A stretch of 64,000 nucleotides of DNA from Pseudooctadecabacter jejudonensis. Lineage in GTDB: Bacteria > Pseudomonadota > Alphaproteobacteria > Rhodobacterales > Rhodobacteraceae. Of this stretch, positions 43,152-52,024 are shown piece after piece (position 1 is the stretch's first letter; each line of letters opens with the position of its first letter). The notes beneath the pieces are model-generated. The model did not search any database. It was not told the origin of the DNA and saw only the letters and a list, made by a program, of their open reading frames with translations. A program made the position numbers and the translations under genes. The stretch spans positions 248,001 to 312,000 of the forward strand of contig NZ_FWFT01000002.1 of the NCBI RefSeq assembly GCF_900172275.1. The letters are read 5' to 3'.

Positions 43152-43891
43152 CCCTGCCGGCCTCTTTTCTTGATCGCCCCATCGCGCACCGAGCGTTGCA
43201 TGACGCAAATTGGGCCGAAAACTCCGCCCAAGCGGTAGGGGCCGCTGTGGAGGCAGGCTACGGGGTTGAGATCGACATCCAGCCGTCAAAGGACGGTGTG
43301 CCGATGGTCTTTCATGATTACGACATGGCGCGTTTGACCGGACTGCAGGGCCCCATCGCCGGAAAAACCGCGGCGGATCTGGCCGATATTCCGCTGAGCG
43401 GCGGGGGAACGATCCCGACGTTGTCGCAGGTTTTGGAGATCGTGGCCGGCCGTGTGCCCCTGTTGATCGAAATAAAGGATCAGGACGGCGGTCTTGGCCC
43501 GATGGTTGGGCCTTTGCAACAGGCTGTCTGTGCGGCACTGGAGGGCTATGGCGGCGATGTGGCGTTGATGTCGTTTAACCCCCATGCCGTCGCGGCGTGT
43601 CAGACGCATGCGCCGCATATCCCACGCGGGCTGGTGACCTGTCCCTATCCCGCTGAAGACTGGCCCACGGTGCCCAGCAAAACCCGTCAAGCACAGGCCA
43701 TGATCCCCGATTTTGACCGTGTGGGGGCAAGTTTCATCAGCCATCAGGAGGATGATCTGAACTCCCCCCATGTGGCGAAGCTGCGGGCCCGTGACGTGCC
43801 CATCCTGTGCTGGACGATCCGTAGCCCCACACAAGAGGCCGAGGCCCGCAAGATCGCCCATAACATTACGTTCGAAGGCTATCTTGCCTAG
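43148..43891 (+). CDS. Glycerophosphodiester phosphodiesterase
   Basis: This 247-residue cytosolic GDPD has a TIM-barrel fold. Catalytic segments are IAHRALHD, EIDIQPSKDGVPMVFHDYDMARLTG (metal-binding glutamate and aspartate, and the second catalytic histidine) and LLIEIKDQDG. It releases glycerol-3-phosphate from glycerophosphodiesters. It is coupled to the ridA gene (ATGA) and followed by the acyltransferase gene. Confidence 0.92.
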   Translation: MTLPASFLDRPIAHRALHDANWAENSAQAVGAAVEAGYGVEIDIQPSKDGVPMVFHDYDMARLTGLQGPIAGKTAADLADIPLSGGGTIPTLSQVLEIVAGRVPLLIEIKDQDGGLGPMVGPLQQAVCAALEGYGGDVALMSFNPHAVAACQTHAPHIPRGLVTCPYPAEDWPTVPSKTRQAQAMIPDFDRVGASFISHQEDDLNSPHVAKLRARDVPILCWTIRSPTQEAEARKIAHNITFEGYLA

Positions 43892-43929
43892 CCTTCGGGC
43901 CTTGAACTTACGGCGCGCTGCGCCACCTG

Positions 43930-45120
43930 ATGGATATGGACGGCAGCGCAATCGAAATCTCCACGCACACATCACTCGGCAGCATTGACGCGGCGGATTG
44001 GGACGCCTGCGCCTGCCCTGAGGCGGCAGACGGACGGGCCATTGATCCGTTTACCACGTATCGGTTCCTAAAGGCGTTGGAAGACAGCGGCAGTGTTGGG
44101 CGCGGCACCGGCTGGGATCCGCATTATCTGGCGGCGCGTCAGGATGGCCAGCTGATCGCGGTGGCGCCGCTATATGGCAAATCGCACAGTCAGGGCGAAT
44201 ATATGTTCGACCACAACTTCGCCCACGCGTTTGAGCGGGCGGGTGGGCGATATTACCCGAAACTGCAGATCGCCGTGCCGTTTACCCCCGCAACAGGACG
44301 TCGGTTTCTGACCCGTCCAGGGCATGAGGTGCAGGGAATGGCGGCCCTGGTTCAGGGGTCCGTTCAGATCGCGTCAGACAATGAATTGTCATCGTTGCAT
44401 GCAACGTTCTGCACCGAAGGCGAGGCACTGGCGGGTGCGGACATGGGACTGCTGCACCGCACGTCGCAGCAATATCATTGGGCCAATGACAGCTATGCAG
44501 ATTGGGATGGCTTTCTTGCCGCGTTATCGTCGCGAAAACGCAAAACGCTGCGCAAGGAACGGCGCACAGCACAGGCGTTTGGCGGCGATATCGTGCAACT
44601 GACCGGTGACCAGATTGAGGCGCACCATTGGGACGCCTTTTGGACGTTTTACCAAGACACGGGCGCGCGCAAATGGGGCCAGCCCTATCTGACGCGGGCG
44701 TTCTTCGAGGTTGCACATGAGACGTTGCGCGATGACATGCTGTTGGTGTTTGCGATGCGCGATGGGGTGCCCGTGGCGGGCGCACTGAATTTTATCGGAC
44801 GTGATACACTTTATGGCCGCTATTGGGGGTGCACGGAACATCACCCCTGCCTGCACTTTGAGGTCTGTTATTATCAGGCCATCGACTATGCAATTGCCCA
44901 AGGCATGGCGCGGGTTGAGGCGGGCGCGCAAGGCGAACATAAGCTGGCCCGTGGATATTTGCCCGTAACCACCCATTCGCTGCATTGGTTCAGCGATGCT
45001 GGCTTTCGCGGGGCGGTGGCTGACTATCTGCAGGCGGAACGCGCCGCAATTGATGAGGAAATTGAGGTCCTGACATCCTACGGACCGTTCAGGAAAATCC
45101 ATGTGGAGGAACAGGAATGA
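43930..45120 (+). CDS. Peptidogalycan biosynthesis-type acyltransferase (FemAB/GNAT-like, COG3146)
   Basis: This 396-residue protein is of the predicted N-acyltransferase family COG3146/DUF482. Characteristic pieces are [53 protein letters not shown] and [17 protein letters not shown]...[14 protein letters not shown]. The biochemical role is unknown. A second ATG at 43936 is equally possible as the start. The stop overlaps the next gene. Confidence 0.85.
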   Translation: MDMDGSAIEISTHTSLGSIDAADWDACACPEAADGRAIDPFTTYRFLKALEDSGSVGRGTGWDPHYLAARQDGQLIAVAPLYGKSHSQGEYMFDHNFAHAFERAGGRYYPKLQIAVPFTPATGRRFLTRPGHEVQGMAALVQGSVQIASDNELSSLHATFCTEGEALAGADMGLLHRTSQQYHWANDSYADWDGFLAALSSRKRKTLRKERRTAQAFGGDIVQLTGDQIEAHHWDAFWTFYQDTGARKWGQPYLTRAFFEVAHETLRDDMLLVFAMRDGVPVAGALNFIGRDTLYGRYWGCTEHHPCLHFEVCYYQAIDYAIAQGMARVEAGAQGEHKLARGYLPVTTHSLHWFSDAGFRGAVADYLQAERAAIDEEIEVLTSYGPFRKIHVEEQE

Positions 45121-45395
45121 GTTACGCACTGGGCCAGGACGGCCGGGACATTTTATCAAATGCAGGTTGGACTGTCGGCGACACCTCCGCCCACAAAACC
45201 TTCACCTTCAAGAATTTCGTCGAAGCCTTCGGCTGGATGACATCCGCCGCGATTGAGGCCGAAAAGCTGAACCACCATCCGGAATGGTCGAATGTTTACA
45301 AAACGGTTGAGGTCACTTTGACGACCCATGACACCGGTGGGCTGTCTGATCTGGACCTAAAGCTTGCGCAGAAGATGGATGCTTTGGCCGCGTAG
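45117..45395 (+). CDS. phhB: Pterin-4a-carbinolamine dehydratase
   Basis: This 92-residue protein is of the PCD/DCoH family, which dehydrates 4a-hydroxytetrahydrobiopterin. The active-site motif is [24 protein letters not shown], with two catalytic histidines. No phenylalanine hydroxylase gene is nearby, so it may act on another pterin (for example in molybdopterin metabolism), as often suggested for orphan copies. It overlaps the acyltransferase gene by four bases. Confidence 0.93.
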   Translation: MSYALGQDGRDILSNAGWTVGDTSAHKTFTFKNFVEAFGWMTSAAIEAEKLNHHPEWSNVYKTVEVTLTTHDTGGLSDLDLKLAQKMDALAA

Positions 45396-45455
45396 CCTCT
45401 GACCCGGCGCTGACGCACCGAACCAGAGGCGGGTCAGAGGGGCGTGGCCCCTCTG
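45396..45455. terminator. Overlapping alternative hairpins between convergent genes
   Basis: CCTCTGACCC (45396-45405) can pair with GGGTCAGAGG (45431-45440). The overlapping stretch 45435-45455 forms its own hairpin, CAGAGGGGC / GCCCCTCTG with loop GTG. The two folds share the same bases and exclude one another. They lie between phhB and the convergent peroxiredoxin gene and probably act in termination. Confidence 0.55.
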
Positions 45456-45462
45456 GGTCGTC

Positions 45463-45951
45463 TCACATGTCGTCCAACAGGCCTTCGCCCGCGGAGATAC
45501 CGCATTCGCCGGGGCTTTCTTCGACGTTCAGCACTTTCACTTCGCCGTTTTCCACCAGCATCGCGTAGCGTTTGGACCGGTTGATCAGGCCCGCAGGTGG
45601 GGCGGTGAACTCCATACCCAGCGCTTTGGTCAATTCAGAGGCGGCATCGCCGACCATGGTGATGCCTGCCTCGGTGGCGCCGGTGCTGTCGCCCCAATTG
45701 GCCAGTACGAAGGGGTCGTTGACGGAAACGCAGATGATCTCCTCCACGCCTTTGTCTTCAAACTGGCCTTTGGTGCGGATGAACGACGGCACATGGGCGG
45801 TGGTGCATACGCCCGTATAGGCACCGGGCACCGCGAACAGCACGACTTTGCGTCCTTCGGTCAGGGCCTTGACAGTCACCTGTTCAGGCCCCTCGGCCCC
45901 CATTTTCACCAGCGTCGCATCGGGGAGGCTGTCGCCCACAGAAATTGTCAT
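45463..45951 (-). CDS. Peroxiredoxin, Prx5 type
   Basis: This 162-residue thiol peroxidase has the peroxidatic cysteine C49 in VPGAYTGVCTTAHVPSF and the conserved arginine region NRSKRYAMLVENG. It reduces H2O2 and organic hydroperoxides, likely with glutathione/glutaredoxin. A further cysteine in SPGECGIS may act in recycling. It is divergent from the FAD reductase gene. Confidence 0.93.
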   Translation of the reverse strand: MTISVGDSLPDATLVKMGAEGPEQVTVKALTEGRKVVLFAVPGAYTGVCTTAHVPSFIRTKGQFEDKGVEEIICVSVNDPFVLANWGDSTGATEAGITMVGDAASELTKALGMEFTAPPAGLINRSKRYAMLVENGEVKVLNVEESPGECGISAGEGLLDDM

Positions 45952-46034
45952 GCTTTGTCCTTCTTTGGCATTTGCGTGTCTGTGCCCTGCAATATAGGGT
46001 TCATTGCTGCGGGAACCAGACGGGGAAAGAGTTT

Positions 46035-47243
46035 ATGGGCCACATCGTTGTGATCGGCGCAGGCCAGGCGGGCGCGTCGCTGGTCGGAAAATTGCGCACA
46101 CAAGGCTATGACGGCGACATCACCTTGCTGGGCGCAGAAGACGGGCCACCCTATCAGCGCCCTGCCCTGTCAAAGGCCTATTTGCTGGGTGAGATGGAAC
46201 GGGACCGGCTGTATCTGCGTCCCCGCGATTGGTACGCGGGCAACGACATTGCCTTGCGCACGGGCACCCGTGCTGTGTCCGTAGACACCACCGCGCAAAC
46301 CGTCACCGTGGAAGGCGATGAGGTGCTGACCTATGACCATCTTGCCCTGACCACCGGATCGCACCCGCGTCTTTTGCCTGATGCTGTGGGGGGCAATCTG
46401 GACGGCGTGTATCAGGTGCGTGATCTGGCCGATGCGGATGCAATGATGCCCGAATTTGTGGAAGGTCGCCGCCTGCTGATCATTGGCGGCGGCTATATCG
46501 GGCTGGAGGCCGCTGCCGTCGCGGCCAAAATGGGACTGCATGTTGTGTTGGTTGAAATGGCGGAGCGTATTTTGCAGCGGGTCGCGGCCCCCCAGACCTC
46601 CGATTATTTCCGTGACCTGCACCGCGCCCACGGTGTCGACATCCGCGAGGGCGTGGGGTTGGACACGTTGACCGGTGAGGGCCGCGTCTCTGGCGCGGTT
46701 CTGACCGATGGCACCACGTTGGACATTGATTTTGCCATCGTCGGGGTGGGGATTTATCCCGCGACGGTTCTGGCCGAGGCTGCGGGCATTGCCTGCGACA
46801 ACGGCATTCAGACGGACGTTTATGGCCAGACCTCTGCCGCCAACGTCTGGGCCGCCGGCGATTGCGCCACGCTGGAGTGGCACGGCCAACAGATCCGGCT
46901 GGAAAGCGTCGGCAACGCCATTGATCAGGCGGAATGTGTGGCGCGCAACATGTTGGGCGCACATGAGGCCTATGTGCCCAAGCCGTGGTTTTGGTCCGAC
47001 CAATATGATGTGAAACTGCAGATTGCAGGGCTGAACCTGGGATATGACGATGTGATCGTGCGCCAGACCGGTGATGCGCAATCGCATTGGTATTACTCCG
47101 ATGATCGTTTGATCGCTGTCGACGCCATGAACGACCCGCGCAACTACATGATCGGCAAACGTCTGATCGAGGCGGGAAAATCCCCTGCCAAAACGGTGAT
47201 TCAAGACCCTGAGACAGATATGAAGGCGCTTTTGCGCGCATGA
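46035..47243 (+). CDS. FAD-dependent ferredoxin reductase-like oxidoreductase
   Basis: This 402-residue protein resembles putidaredoxin/rhodocoxin reductases. It has an FAD site VIGAGQAGASL, PYQRPALSKAYLLG (typical of this group), an NAD site IIGGGYIGLEAAAVAAKMG, and NVWAAGDCA for the second FAD contact. It should pass electrons from NADH to a [2Fe-2S] ferredoxin; no P450 or ferredoxin gene is adjacent. ATG 46035 follows GGGAAAGA. Confidence 0.9.
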   Translation: MGHIVVIGAGQAGASLVGKLRTQGYDGDITLLGAEDGPPYQRPALSKAYLLGEMERDRLYLRPRDWYAGNDIALRTGTRAVSVDTTAQTVTVEGDEVLTYDHLALTTGSHPRLLPDAVGGNLDGVYQVRDLADADAMMPEFVEGRRLLIIGGGYIGLEAAAVAAKMGLHVVLVEMAERILQRVAAPQTSDYFRDLHRAHGVDIREGVGLDTLTGEGRVSGAVLTDGTTLDIDFAIVGVGIYPATVLAEAAGIACDNGIQTDVYGQTSAANVWAAGDCATLEWHGQQIRLESVGNAIDQAECVARNMLGAHEAYVPKPWFWSDQYDVKLQIAGLNLGYDDVIVRQTGDAQSHWYYSDDRLIAVDAMNDPRNYMIGKRLIEAGKSPAKTVIQDPETDMKALLRA

Positions 47244-47785
47244 GGATCATCGCGGGCCAACACCGAGGGCTGACCCTCGCCAGCGTCGGCAAGGGCGATA
47301 CAGCCGCTCATCTGCGCCCCACCCCGGACCGCGTGCGTGAAAGCCTGTTCAACGTGCTGATGGGTCACGGGATGCCGCAGGGGGCGCGGGTGCTTGATCT
47401 GTTCGCGGGCACCGGCGCGCTGGGGCTTGAGGCGTTGTCGCGCGGTGCTGTGCATTGCACCTTTGTCGACAACGGACGCATCGCGCAAAAGTTGATCCGC
47501 GAAAACCTGACCAAAGCCCGCCGCACGGGCGACGCATGGGTTTTGACAACAGCCGCCGACCGACTTCCAGCTGCCCCTGCCCCTTGCGATCTGGTGTTTC
47601 TGGATCCGCCTTATGGCAAGGCGCTGGGTCAAGGGGCGCTGCTGGCGGCGCAAGCTGCAGGTTGGCTGGCCGAGGGCGCCTTGGTGGTGTTCGAGGACAG
47701 CGCCCCGCAAGCGGTGCAGGGCTTTACCGTGCTGGACAACCGGCGCTATGGCGACACCCACATCACGTTGCTGTCCCCCGCCTGA
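47240..47785 (+). CDS. rsmD: 16S rRNA (guanine966-N2)-methyltransferase
   Basis: This 181-residue SAM-dependent enzyme is of the RsmD family. It begins MRIIAGQHRGLTL, has RPTPDRVRESLFNVL, the SAM motif LDLFAGTGALGLEALSRG, and the catalytic LVFLDPPYG. It methylates G966 of 16S rRNA. It overlaps the preceding oxidoreductase gene by four bases. Confidence 0.94.
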   Translation: MRIIAGQHRGLTLASVGKGDTAAHLRPTPDRVRESLFNVLMGHGMPQGARVLDLFAGTGALGLEALSRGAVHCTFVDNGRIAQKLIRENLTKARRTGDAWVLTTAADRLPAAPAPCDLVFLDPPYGKALGQGALLAAQAAGWLAEGALVVFEDSAPQAVQGFTVLDNRRYGDTHITLLSPA

Positions 47786-47821
47786 TTTGGCGGAAATGCC
47801 AACGCGTGGTATCCTGCACGC

Positions 47822-47989
47822 ATGAGCACCACCTGGACAGACATCCCCGCCCAACCCGCAAAAACGGCCAGTGTCCCACTGCCCAAACCGCAACCCTTTG
47901 GCGTGCCGGTTTTGATCGGCGACTGCGCGTCCCCCTTGGCCGGGGAAACAGTGCTGTCGTTGTTGATGAAACGCAGTACTGGGGCTTAG
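47822..47989 (+). CDS. Possible 55-residue ORF, unrecognised
   Basis: A short ORF (MSTTWTDIPAQPAKTASVPL...LMKRSTGA) follows rsmD and ends four bases inside the convergent serine hydrolase gene. It has no clear ribosome site. The proline-rich start followed by a hydrophobic stretch looks like a real N-terminus that stops abruptly, so it may be a decayed gene remnant. I cannot assign it. Confidence 0.25.
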   Translation: MSTTWTDIPAQPAKTASVPLPKPQPFGVPVLIGDCASPLAGETVLSLLMKRSTGA

Positions 47990-48939
47990 TCGGACGAAGA
48001 GGCGGCCCGCGCCAACCCGCCGTCCAGCGCAAGCGCCTGTGCGGTGCTGACACAGACATCGTACCAGACAGCCACGCCCCATCCATTGTCCAACACGTAA
48101 AAATATGACCCAAAATCGTTAAGGCCTAGAACGCAAAACGCCCCGAAGTGCCAGATGTTGGTGCCAAGATCCGTGTCACGGACAAACACGCCGGGGCCGT
48201 ATTGGGCACCCCCGTTCAGCGGCGTGCTGGGCCAATCTTTCTGCGGGGTCAATCGGGTGGCGAACCGTGCGTAATCGACCACGGTCATGTTCCAGCCGCC
48301 CCACGCCAAAGCGCCGCCATTGCGGGGATCTGGTCCGGCACTTGTCAGGCCATCCAACACCCGGGCGCGGCACACATCGGCCACGGGCTGGCCCGTCGCC
48401 TCCGCAATCACGCGGCCCAAAATGGCGTAGTTTTCGTTGTTGTAGAAAAACACAGGTGCACCCAAAGGGCGGGCCAACGCCAATGCCGTGATCCTGTCGT
48501 CGATATCGCCCCCACCCCACAGCACAGGGTTAATGACGCTTTGCGTGCGGTCGAAATCGAGGCCCGATGTGTGGGTCAACAACGCCTCAACCGTGATGGC
48601 CGCCTGTTCGCTTTGTCCGGCAGGCAACAGATCGGGGCGGTCTGAAAAGGCCTCACCCAAGGTGGTGTCATAGGACAAAATGCTGTCGTCAATAAGGGAC
48701 AACACGCAGGCTCCTGTCACGGCCTTGGACAGCGAGGCAATCGGCACGGGGCGATCGGCGGACATGCCGCTGCCGTGCACTGACACAACCGCGCCCTGAT
48801 AGGTGATGGCAAGGGCGCTTTGCCCGATGCCGCCCGCACCTAGCCAATCTAGCCATGCGGCCTTTATCGCGTCCTCGTTGGCCACGGCCGGGGTGGCCAA
48901 GGCCCCCGCAAGGGCCAAACGGACCGCCGCAACCTTCAA
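47986..48939 (-). CDS. Serine hydrolase, class C beta-lactamase-like
   Basis: This 317-residue exported protein has a signal peptide (about 20 residues, ending PAVA) and the class C/DD-peptidase S-x-x-K motif at S69-L-S-K72. A YNN motif appears in FFYNNENYAILG. The start is TTG 48939, overlapping the map stop as TTGA; no ATG fits. It may act on peptidoglycan or esters; resistance to beta-lactams cannot be inferred. Confidence 0.8.
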   Translation of the reverse strand: MKVAAVRLALAGALATPAVANEDAIKAAWLDWLGAGGIGQSALAITYQGAVVSVHGSGMSADRPVPIASLSKAVTGACVLSLIDDSILSYDTTLGEAFSDRPDLLPAGQSEQAAITVEALLTHTSGLDFDRTQSVINPVLWGGGDIDDRITALALARPLGAPVFFYNNENYAILGRVIAEATGQPVADVCRARVLDGLTSAGPDPRNGGALAWGGWNMTVVDYARFATRLTPQKDWPSTPLNGGAQYGPGVFVRDTDLGTNIWHFGAFCVLGLNDFGSYFYVLDNGWGVAVWYDVCVSTAQALALDGGLARAASSSD

Positions 48940-49754
48940 TACGTGGGGTGGAACATGCCCTTGGGAGACAGCGTGAAAATATCCGCCCCGTCCGAGGTGA
49001 TCCCGATGGAATGTTCAAACTGCGCCGACAGGGACTTGTCGCGGGTAACCGCAGTCCAGTCATCGGCAAGGATTTTCGTCTCTGGCCGGCCAAGGTTTAC
49101 CATCGGTTCAATCGTGAAAAACATGCCTTCTTCCAGAACGGGGCCGGTGCCCGCGCGCCCATAATGCAGCACATTGGGCGGCGCATGAAATACCAAGCCC
49201 AGACCATGCCCGCAGAAATCACGCACAACAGACATGCGCTGGCTTTCCACATAGGTCTGAATGGCGTGGCCAATATCCCCGAATGTGTTGCCGGGTTTGG
49301 CGGCCTCAATCCCCAACATCAGCGCGTCGTGGGTCACCTCGATCAAACGTTCCGCTTTACGGTTGGGCTTGCCGCCTGCCACATACATGCGGCTGGTGTC
49401 GCCAAACCACCCGTCCACAATCACGGTCACATCGATATTCAGGATATCACCGGACTTCAGCGCCTTGCTGCCAGGAATGCCATGACAGACCACATGGTTC
49501 ACCGAAATGCAGCTGGCGTGCTGATACCCTTTGTAGCCGATGGTGGCGGACACGGCGTTTGCCTCATCCACCCAATCAGTGATCATCTTGTCCAAGGCGC
49601 CCGTGGTCACGCCCGGCTGCACGTGGTCTGCGATACGGTCCAGAATGTCCGCCGCCAAGGCACCAGCCTTGTGCATGCCCGCAAAATCGCCTGCCTCATA
49701 CAGCCTGATGCCATCTTTTGTCAGCCGTGCCTTGGTCGTGTCCACGTGTCTCAT
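48936..49754 (-). CDS. map: Type I methionine aminopeptidase
   Basis: This 272-residue dimetal enzyme removes the initiator methionine. It shows HGIPGSKALKSGDILNIDVTVIVDGWFGDTSRMY with the metal-binding aspartates, CGHGLGLVFHAPPNV with the histidine ligand, and TIEPM and FEHSIGI with the glutamates. It lacks an N-terminal zinc extension, as usual in bacteria. It is upstream of and coupled to the serine hydrolase gene. Confidence 0.95.
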   Translation of the reverse strand: MRHVDTTKARLTKDGIRLYEAGDFAGMHKAGALAADILDRIADHVQPGVTTGALDKMITDWVDEANAVSATIGYKGYQHASCISVNHVVCHGIPGSKALKSGDILNIDVTVIVDGWFGDTSRMYVAGGKPNRKAERLIEVTHDALMLGIEAAKPGNTFGDIGHAIQTYVESQRMSVVRDFCGHGLGLVFHAPPNVLHYGRAGTGPVLEEGMFFTIEPMVNLGRPETKILADDWTAVTRDKSLSAQFEHSIGITSDGADIFTLSPKGMFHPTY

Positions 49755-49800
49755 CCTTTTCGCTTGCCCCTCAAATAGGGCATTGGGCGCGGGTTCTAAA

Positions 49801-49845
49801 CCCCCTCCCCCTTCATCTGACCCGAAAAACTCCCCCCGGAGGGTC
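49801..49845. repeat. Dispersed repeat block, copy C
   Basis: This copy of the conserved block (CCCCTTCATCTGACCCG, AAAAACTCCCCCCGGAGGG) lies between the map start and the sfsA stop, ending two bases before the sfsA stop codon. No AAAATTCCGGAATTTT palindrome is attached. Orientation is the same as copies A and B. Confidence 0.8.
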
Positions 49846-49847
49846 GA

Positions 49848-50543
49848 TCAGTCAAACGGCAGTCGGTCTGACAGAAAAATACCGTCGGGCGATACGTCAC
49901 ACGCGAAACACATCACCTCAACCCCAGCCGCGATTGCTGCGTCGAAAGCTGCGGCATAGGTGGGATCAATGTCGCGGGCCACATCCACGCGGGCGCAATC
50001 GCCGCGTTGCACCAAAAACAACAACACCGCACGGTTGCCTTCGTCCACCATCGCGGCCAAATCGGCCAAATGTTTTGCCCCCCGCGCGGTCACGCTGTCT
50101 GGAAATTCAGCCAGCCCTCCGGTGCGCGACAGGGTGACGGATTTCACCTCAAGATAACAATCGCGCCGTCCTGCGCCGGACAAAAGGAAATCCACGCGGC
50201 TTTTCTCGCGGTATTTCACCTCGGGCCGGATTTTGTCGTAGCCGGTCAGGCCCTCAAGCCTTTCCTCCAAGGCCTCCGCCACGATCGTGTTTGCCGCACC
50301 GGTGTCGACGCCCACGCACCCGCCGTCCAGTTCCACCAGCCGCCATCCCCAGTCGAGCTTTTTGCGCGGATCGTTGTTTCCCTCCAGCCAGACACGCATG
50401 CCTTCGTCTTTCAGACCCATCATGGATCCAGGGTTCGGGCAATGCGCTTTGACGATGCGCCCGTCGTCCAATTCAACATCCGACAGGAATCGCATGTAAC
50501 GGCGGATCAGTCGACCGGGCACAAGGGAGGTGGCAAAGCGCAT
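49848..50543 (-). CDS. sfsA: SfsA family nuclease-like protein
   Basis: This 231-residue protein is of the SfsA family. It has LIRRYMRFLSDVELDDG, VKAHCPNPGSMMGL, the PD-(D/E)xK-like VDFLL...CYLEVKSVTL core, and FPDSVTARGAKHL. E. coli SfsA affects sugar fermentation genes and has been described as a nuclease; the role here is unknown. ATG 50543 (MRFATSLVPGRLI) matches the family; one at 50561 would add six residues. It is divergent from the cinA-like gene. Confidence 0.9.
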   Translation of the reverse strand: MRFATSLVPGRLIRRYMRFLSDVELDDGRIVKAHCPNPGSMMGLKDEGMRVWLEGNNDPRKKLDWGWRLVELDGGCVGVDTGAANTIVAEALEERLEGLTGYDKIRPEVKYREKSRVDFLLSGAGRRDCYLEVKSVTLSRTGGLAEFPDSVTARGAKHLADLAAMVDEGNRAVLLFLVQRGDCARVDVARDIDPTYAAAFDAAIAAGVEVMCFACDVSPDGIFLSDRLPFD

Positions 50544-50582
50544 ATTCGCCCCATATACCATTTGAAGATACAGGAGAAGACG

Positions 50583-51308
50583 ATGCCAAACCCAACCGCC
50601 GCCATGCTTGTCATCGGGGATGAAATTCTGTCCGGTCGGACACGCGATGCCAATATGTACCATTTGGCCAATGAGTTGACGGGGATCGGCATTGATCTGA
50701 AAGAGGTCCGCGTGGTCAGCGACGACGCACCCGCGATCATCGCCGCCGTGCAGGCCCTTTCAGCAGGCTACGATAGCGTGTTCACGTCTGGCGGGATCGG
50801 CCCGACGCACGATGACATCACCGCCGATTGCATTGCGGCGGCGTTTAATGACACCATCGACGTCCGCGATGACGCCCGCGCGTTGCTGCAGGCCCATTAC
50901 GACCGCGACGGCAAGGACTTTAACGAAGCGCGCCAACGCATGGCCCGCATTCCCGCCTCTGCCACGTTGATCGATAATCCGGTGTCGGTGGCGCCAGGGT
51001 TTCGGGTTCAAAACGTCCATGTCATGGCCGGTGTGCCGTCGGTGTTTCGTGCCATGGTCGCCTCTGTCCTGCCGACATTGACAGGTGGCGCGCCGCTTAT
51101 TTCTGAAAATCTGCGGATTGATCGGGGCGAGGGCGATATCGCGGGGCCCTTGGGCGCGGTCGACGCCAAATACCCCGAGCTGTCGATCGGATCCTATCCG
51201 TTTCAGCAAGAAAACGGCCAATACGGCGCCAATATCGTGATCCGCGGCACAGATCTGGACATGATCAACGCAGCCCTTGCCGATCTGCGCGCAGCCTTTC
51301 CCGCATGA
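50583..51308 (+). CDS. CinA N-terminal / molybdopterin-binding domain protein
   Basis: This 241-residue protein is the MoCF_biosynth domain of CinA alone, without the C-terminal nicotinamide-nucleotide amidase. It has AAMLVIGDEILSGRTRDANM, FTSGGIGPTHDDITAD and a PGF...HVMAGVPSVF segment. Such proteins are often annotated as competence/damage-inducible protein A. A CAGGAG ribosome site precedes ATG 50583. Confidence 0.9.
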   Translation: MPNPTAAMLVIGDEILSGRTRDANMYHLANELTGIGIDLKEVRVVSDDAPAIIAAVQALSAGYDSVFTSGGIGPTHDDITADCIAAAFNDTIDVRDDARALLQAHYDRDGKDFNEARQRMARIPASATLIDNPVSVAPGFRVQNVHVMAGVPSVFRAMVASVLPTLTGGAPLISENLRIDRGEGDIAGPLGAVDAKYPELSIGSYPFQQENGQYGANIVIRGTDLDMINAALADLRAAFPA

Positions 51309-52024
51309 CGCCTGAAACCCTGACCCAGCTGATCGACGCCACATGGCCCGCCAAGGCCATCACGGACGTGGCAGGCTGGACCATCAGGGAGGGTGCAGGC
51401 GGCGGATCACGTGTGAGTGCGACCACCGCGACGACAGCTGCCAAGCTGGAGGAACACGCCCGCGCCGAAGACGCCATGCGCGCGTTGGGCCAGACCCCGC
51501 TGTTCATGGTGCGCACGGGCGAAGAGACGTTGGATGCCACCTTGGCGGAGGCGGGCTACGTCATCAAAGACCCGGTCACCTACTACACTGCACCCGTCGC
51601 AACCCTCGCCACCCAGCGCCCCCCGCCCGTGACCTGTTTTGAGGTTTGGCCCCCACTGGCAACGCAGGCCGAAATCTGGGACGCGGGCGGCGTGGATGAC
51701 GCGCGTCTGGCCGTCATGGCCCGCGCCAAAGGCCCCAAAACCACCGTTCTGGGCCGCATCCATGACACCCCCGCAGGCACCGCCTTTGCCGCCATTCACG
51801 ATGGCACCGCCATGCTGCATGCCATCGAAACGTCCCACGCCTTGCGCCGTCAGGGCCTTGCACGGCACATGATCCGTGCGCTGGCGTTTTGGGCTGAGGG
51901 CAAGGGCGCGCAGACCGTGACGCTCCTTGTGACGCGGGCAAATACGCCTGCGAACGCGCTCTACTCTTCCCTCGGCATGACCCCTGTGGGAGGATACCAC
52001 TATCGCATCCTGCCTGAGGCCTAA
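51305..52024 (+). CDS. GNAT family N-acetyltransferase
   Basis: This 239-residue protein has a less conserved N-terminal half and a C-terminal GNAT domain with the acetyl-CoA loop LRRQGLARHMIRAL and ANALYSSLGMTPVGGYHYR. It overlaps the cinA-like gene by four bases and is followed without a gap by the AhpD-like gene, so these form one transcription unit. The substrate is unknown. Confidence 0.85.
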   Translation: MTPETLTQLIDATWPAKAITDVAGWTIREGAGGGSRVSATTATTAAKLEEHARAEDAMRALGQTPLFMVRTGEETLDATLAEAGYVIKDPVTYYTAPVATLATQRPPPVTCFEVWPPLATQAEIWDAGGVDDARLAVMARAKGPKTTVLGRIHDTPAGTAFAAIHDGTAMLHAIETSHALRRQGLARHMIRALAFWAEGKGAQTVTLLVTRANTPANALYSSLGMTPVGGYHYRILPEA

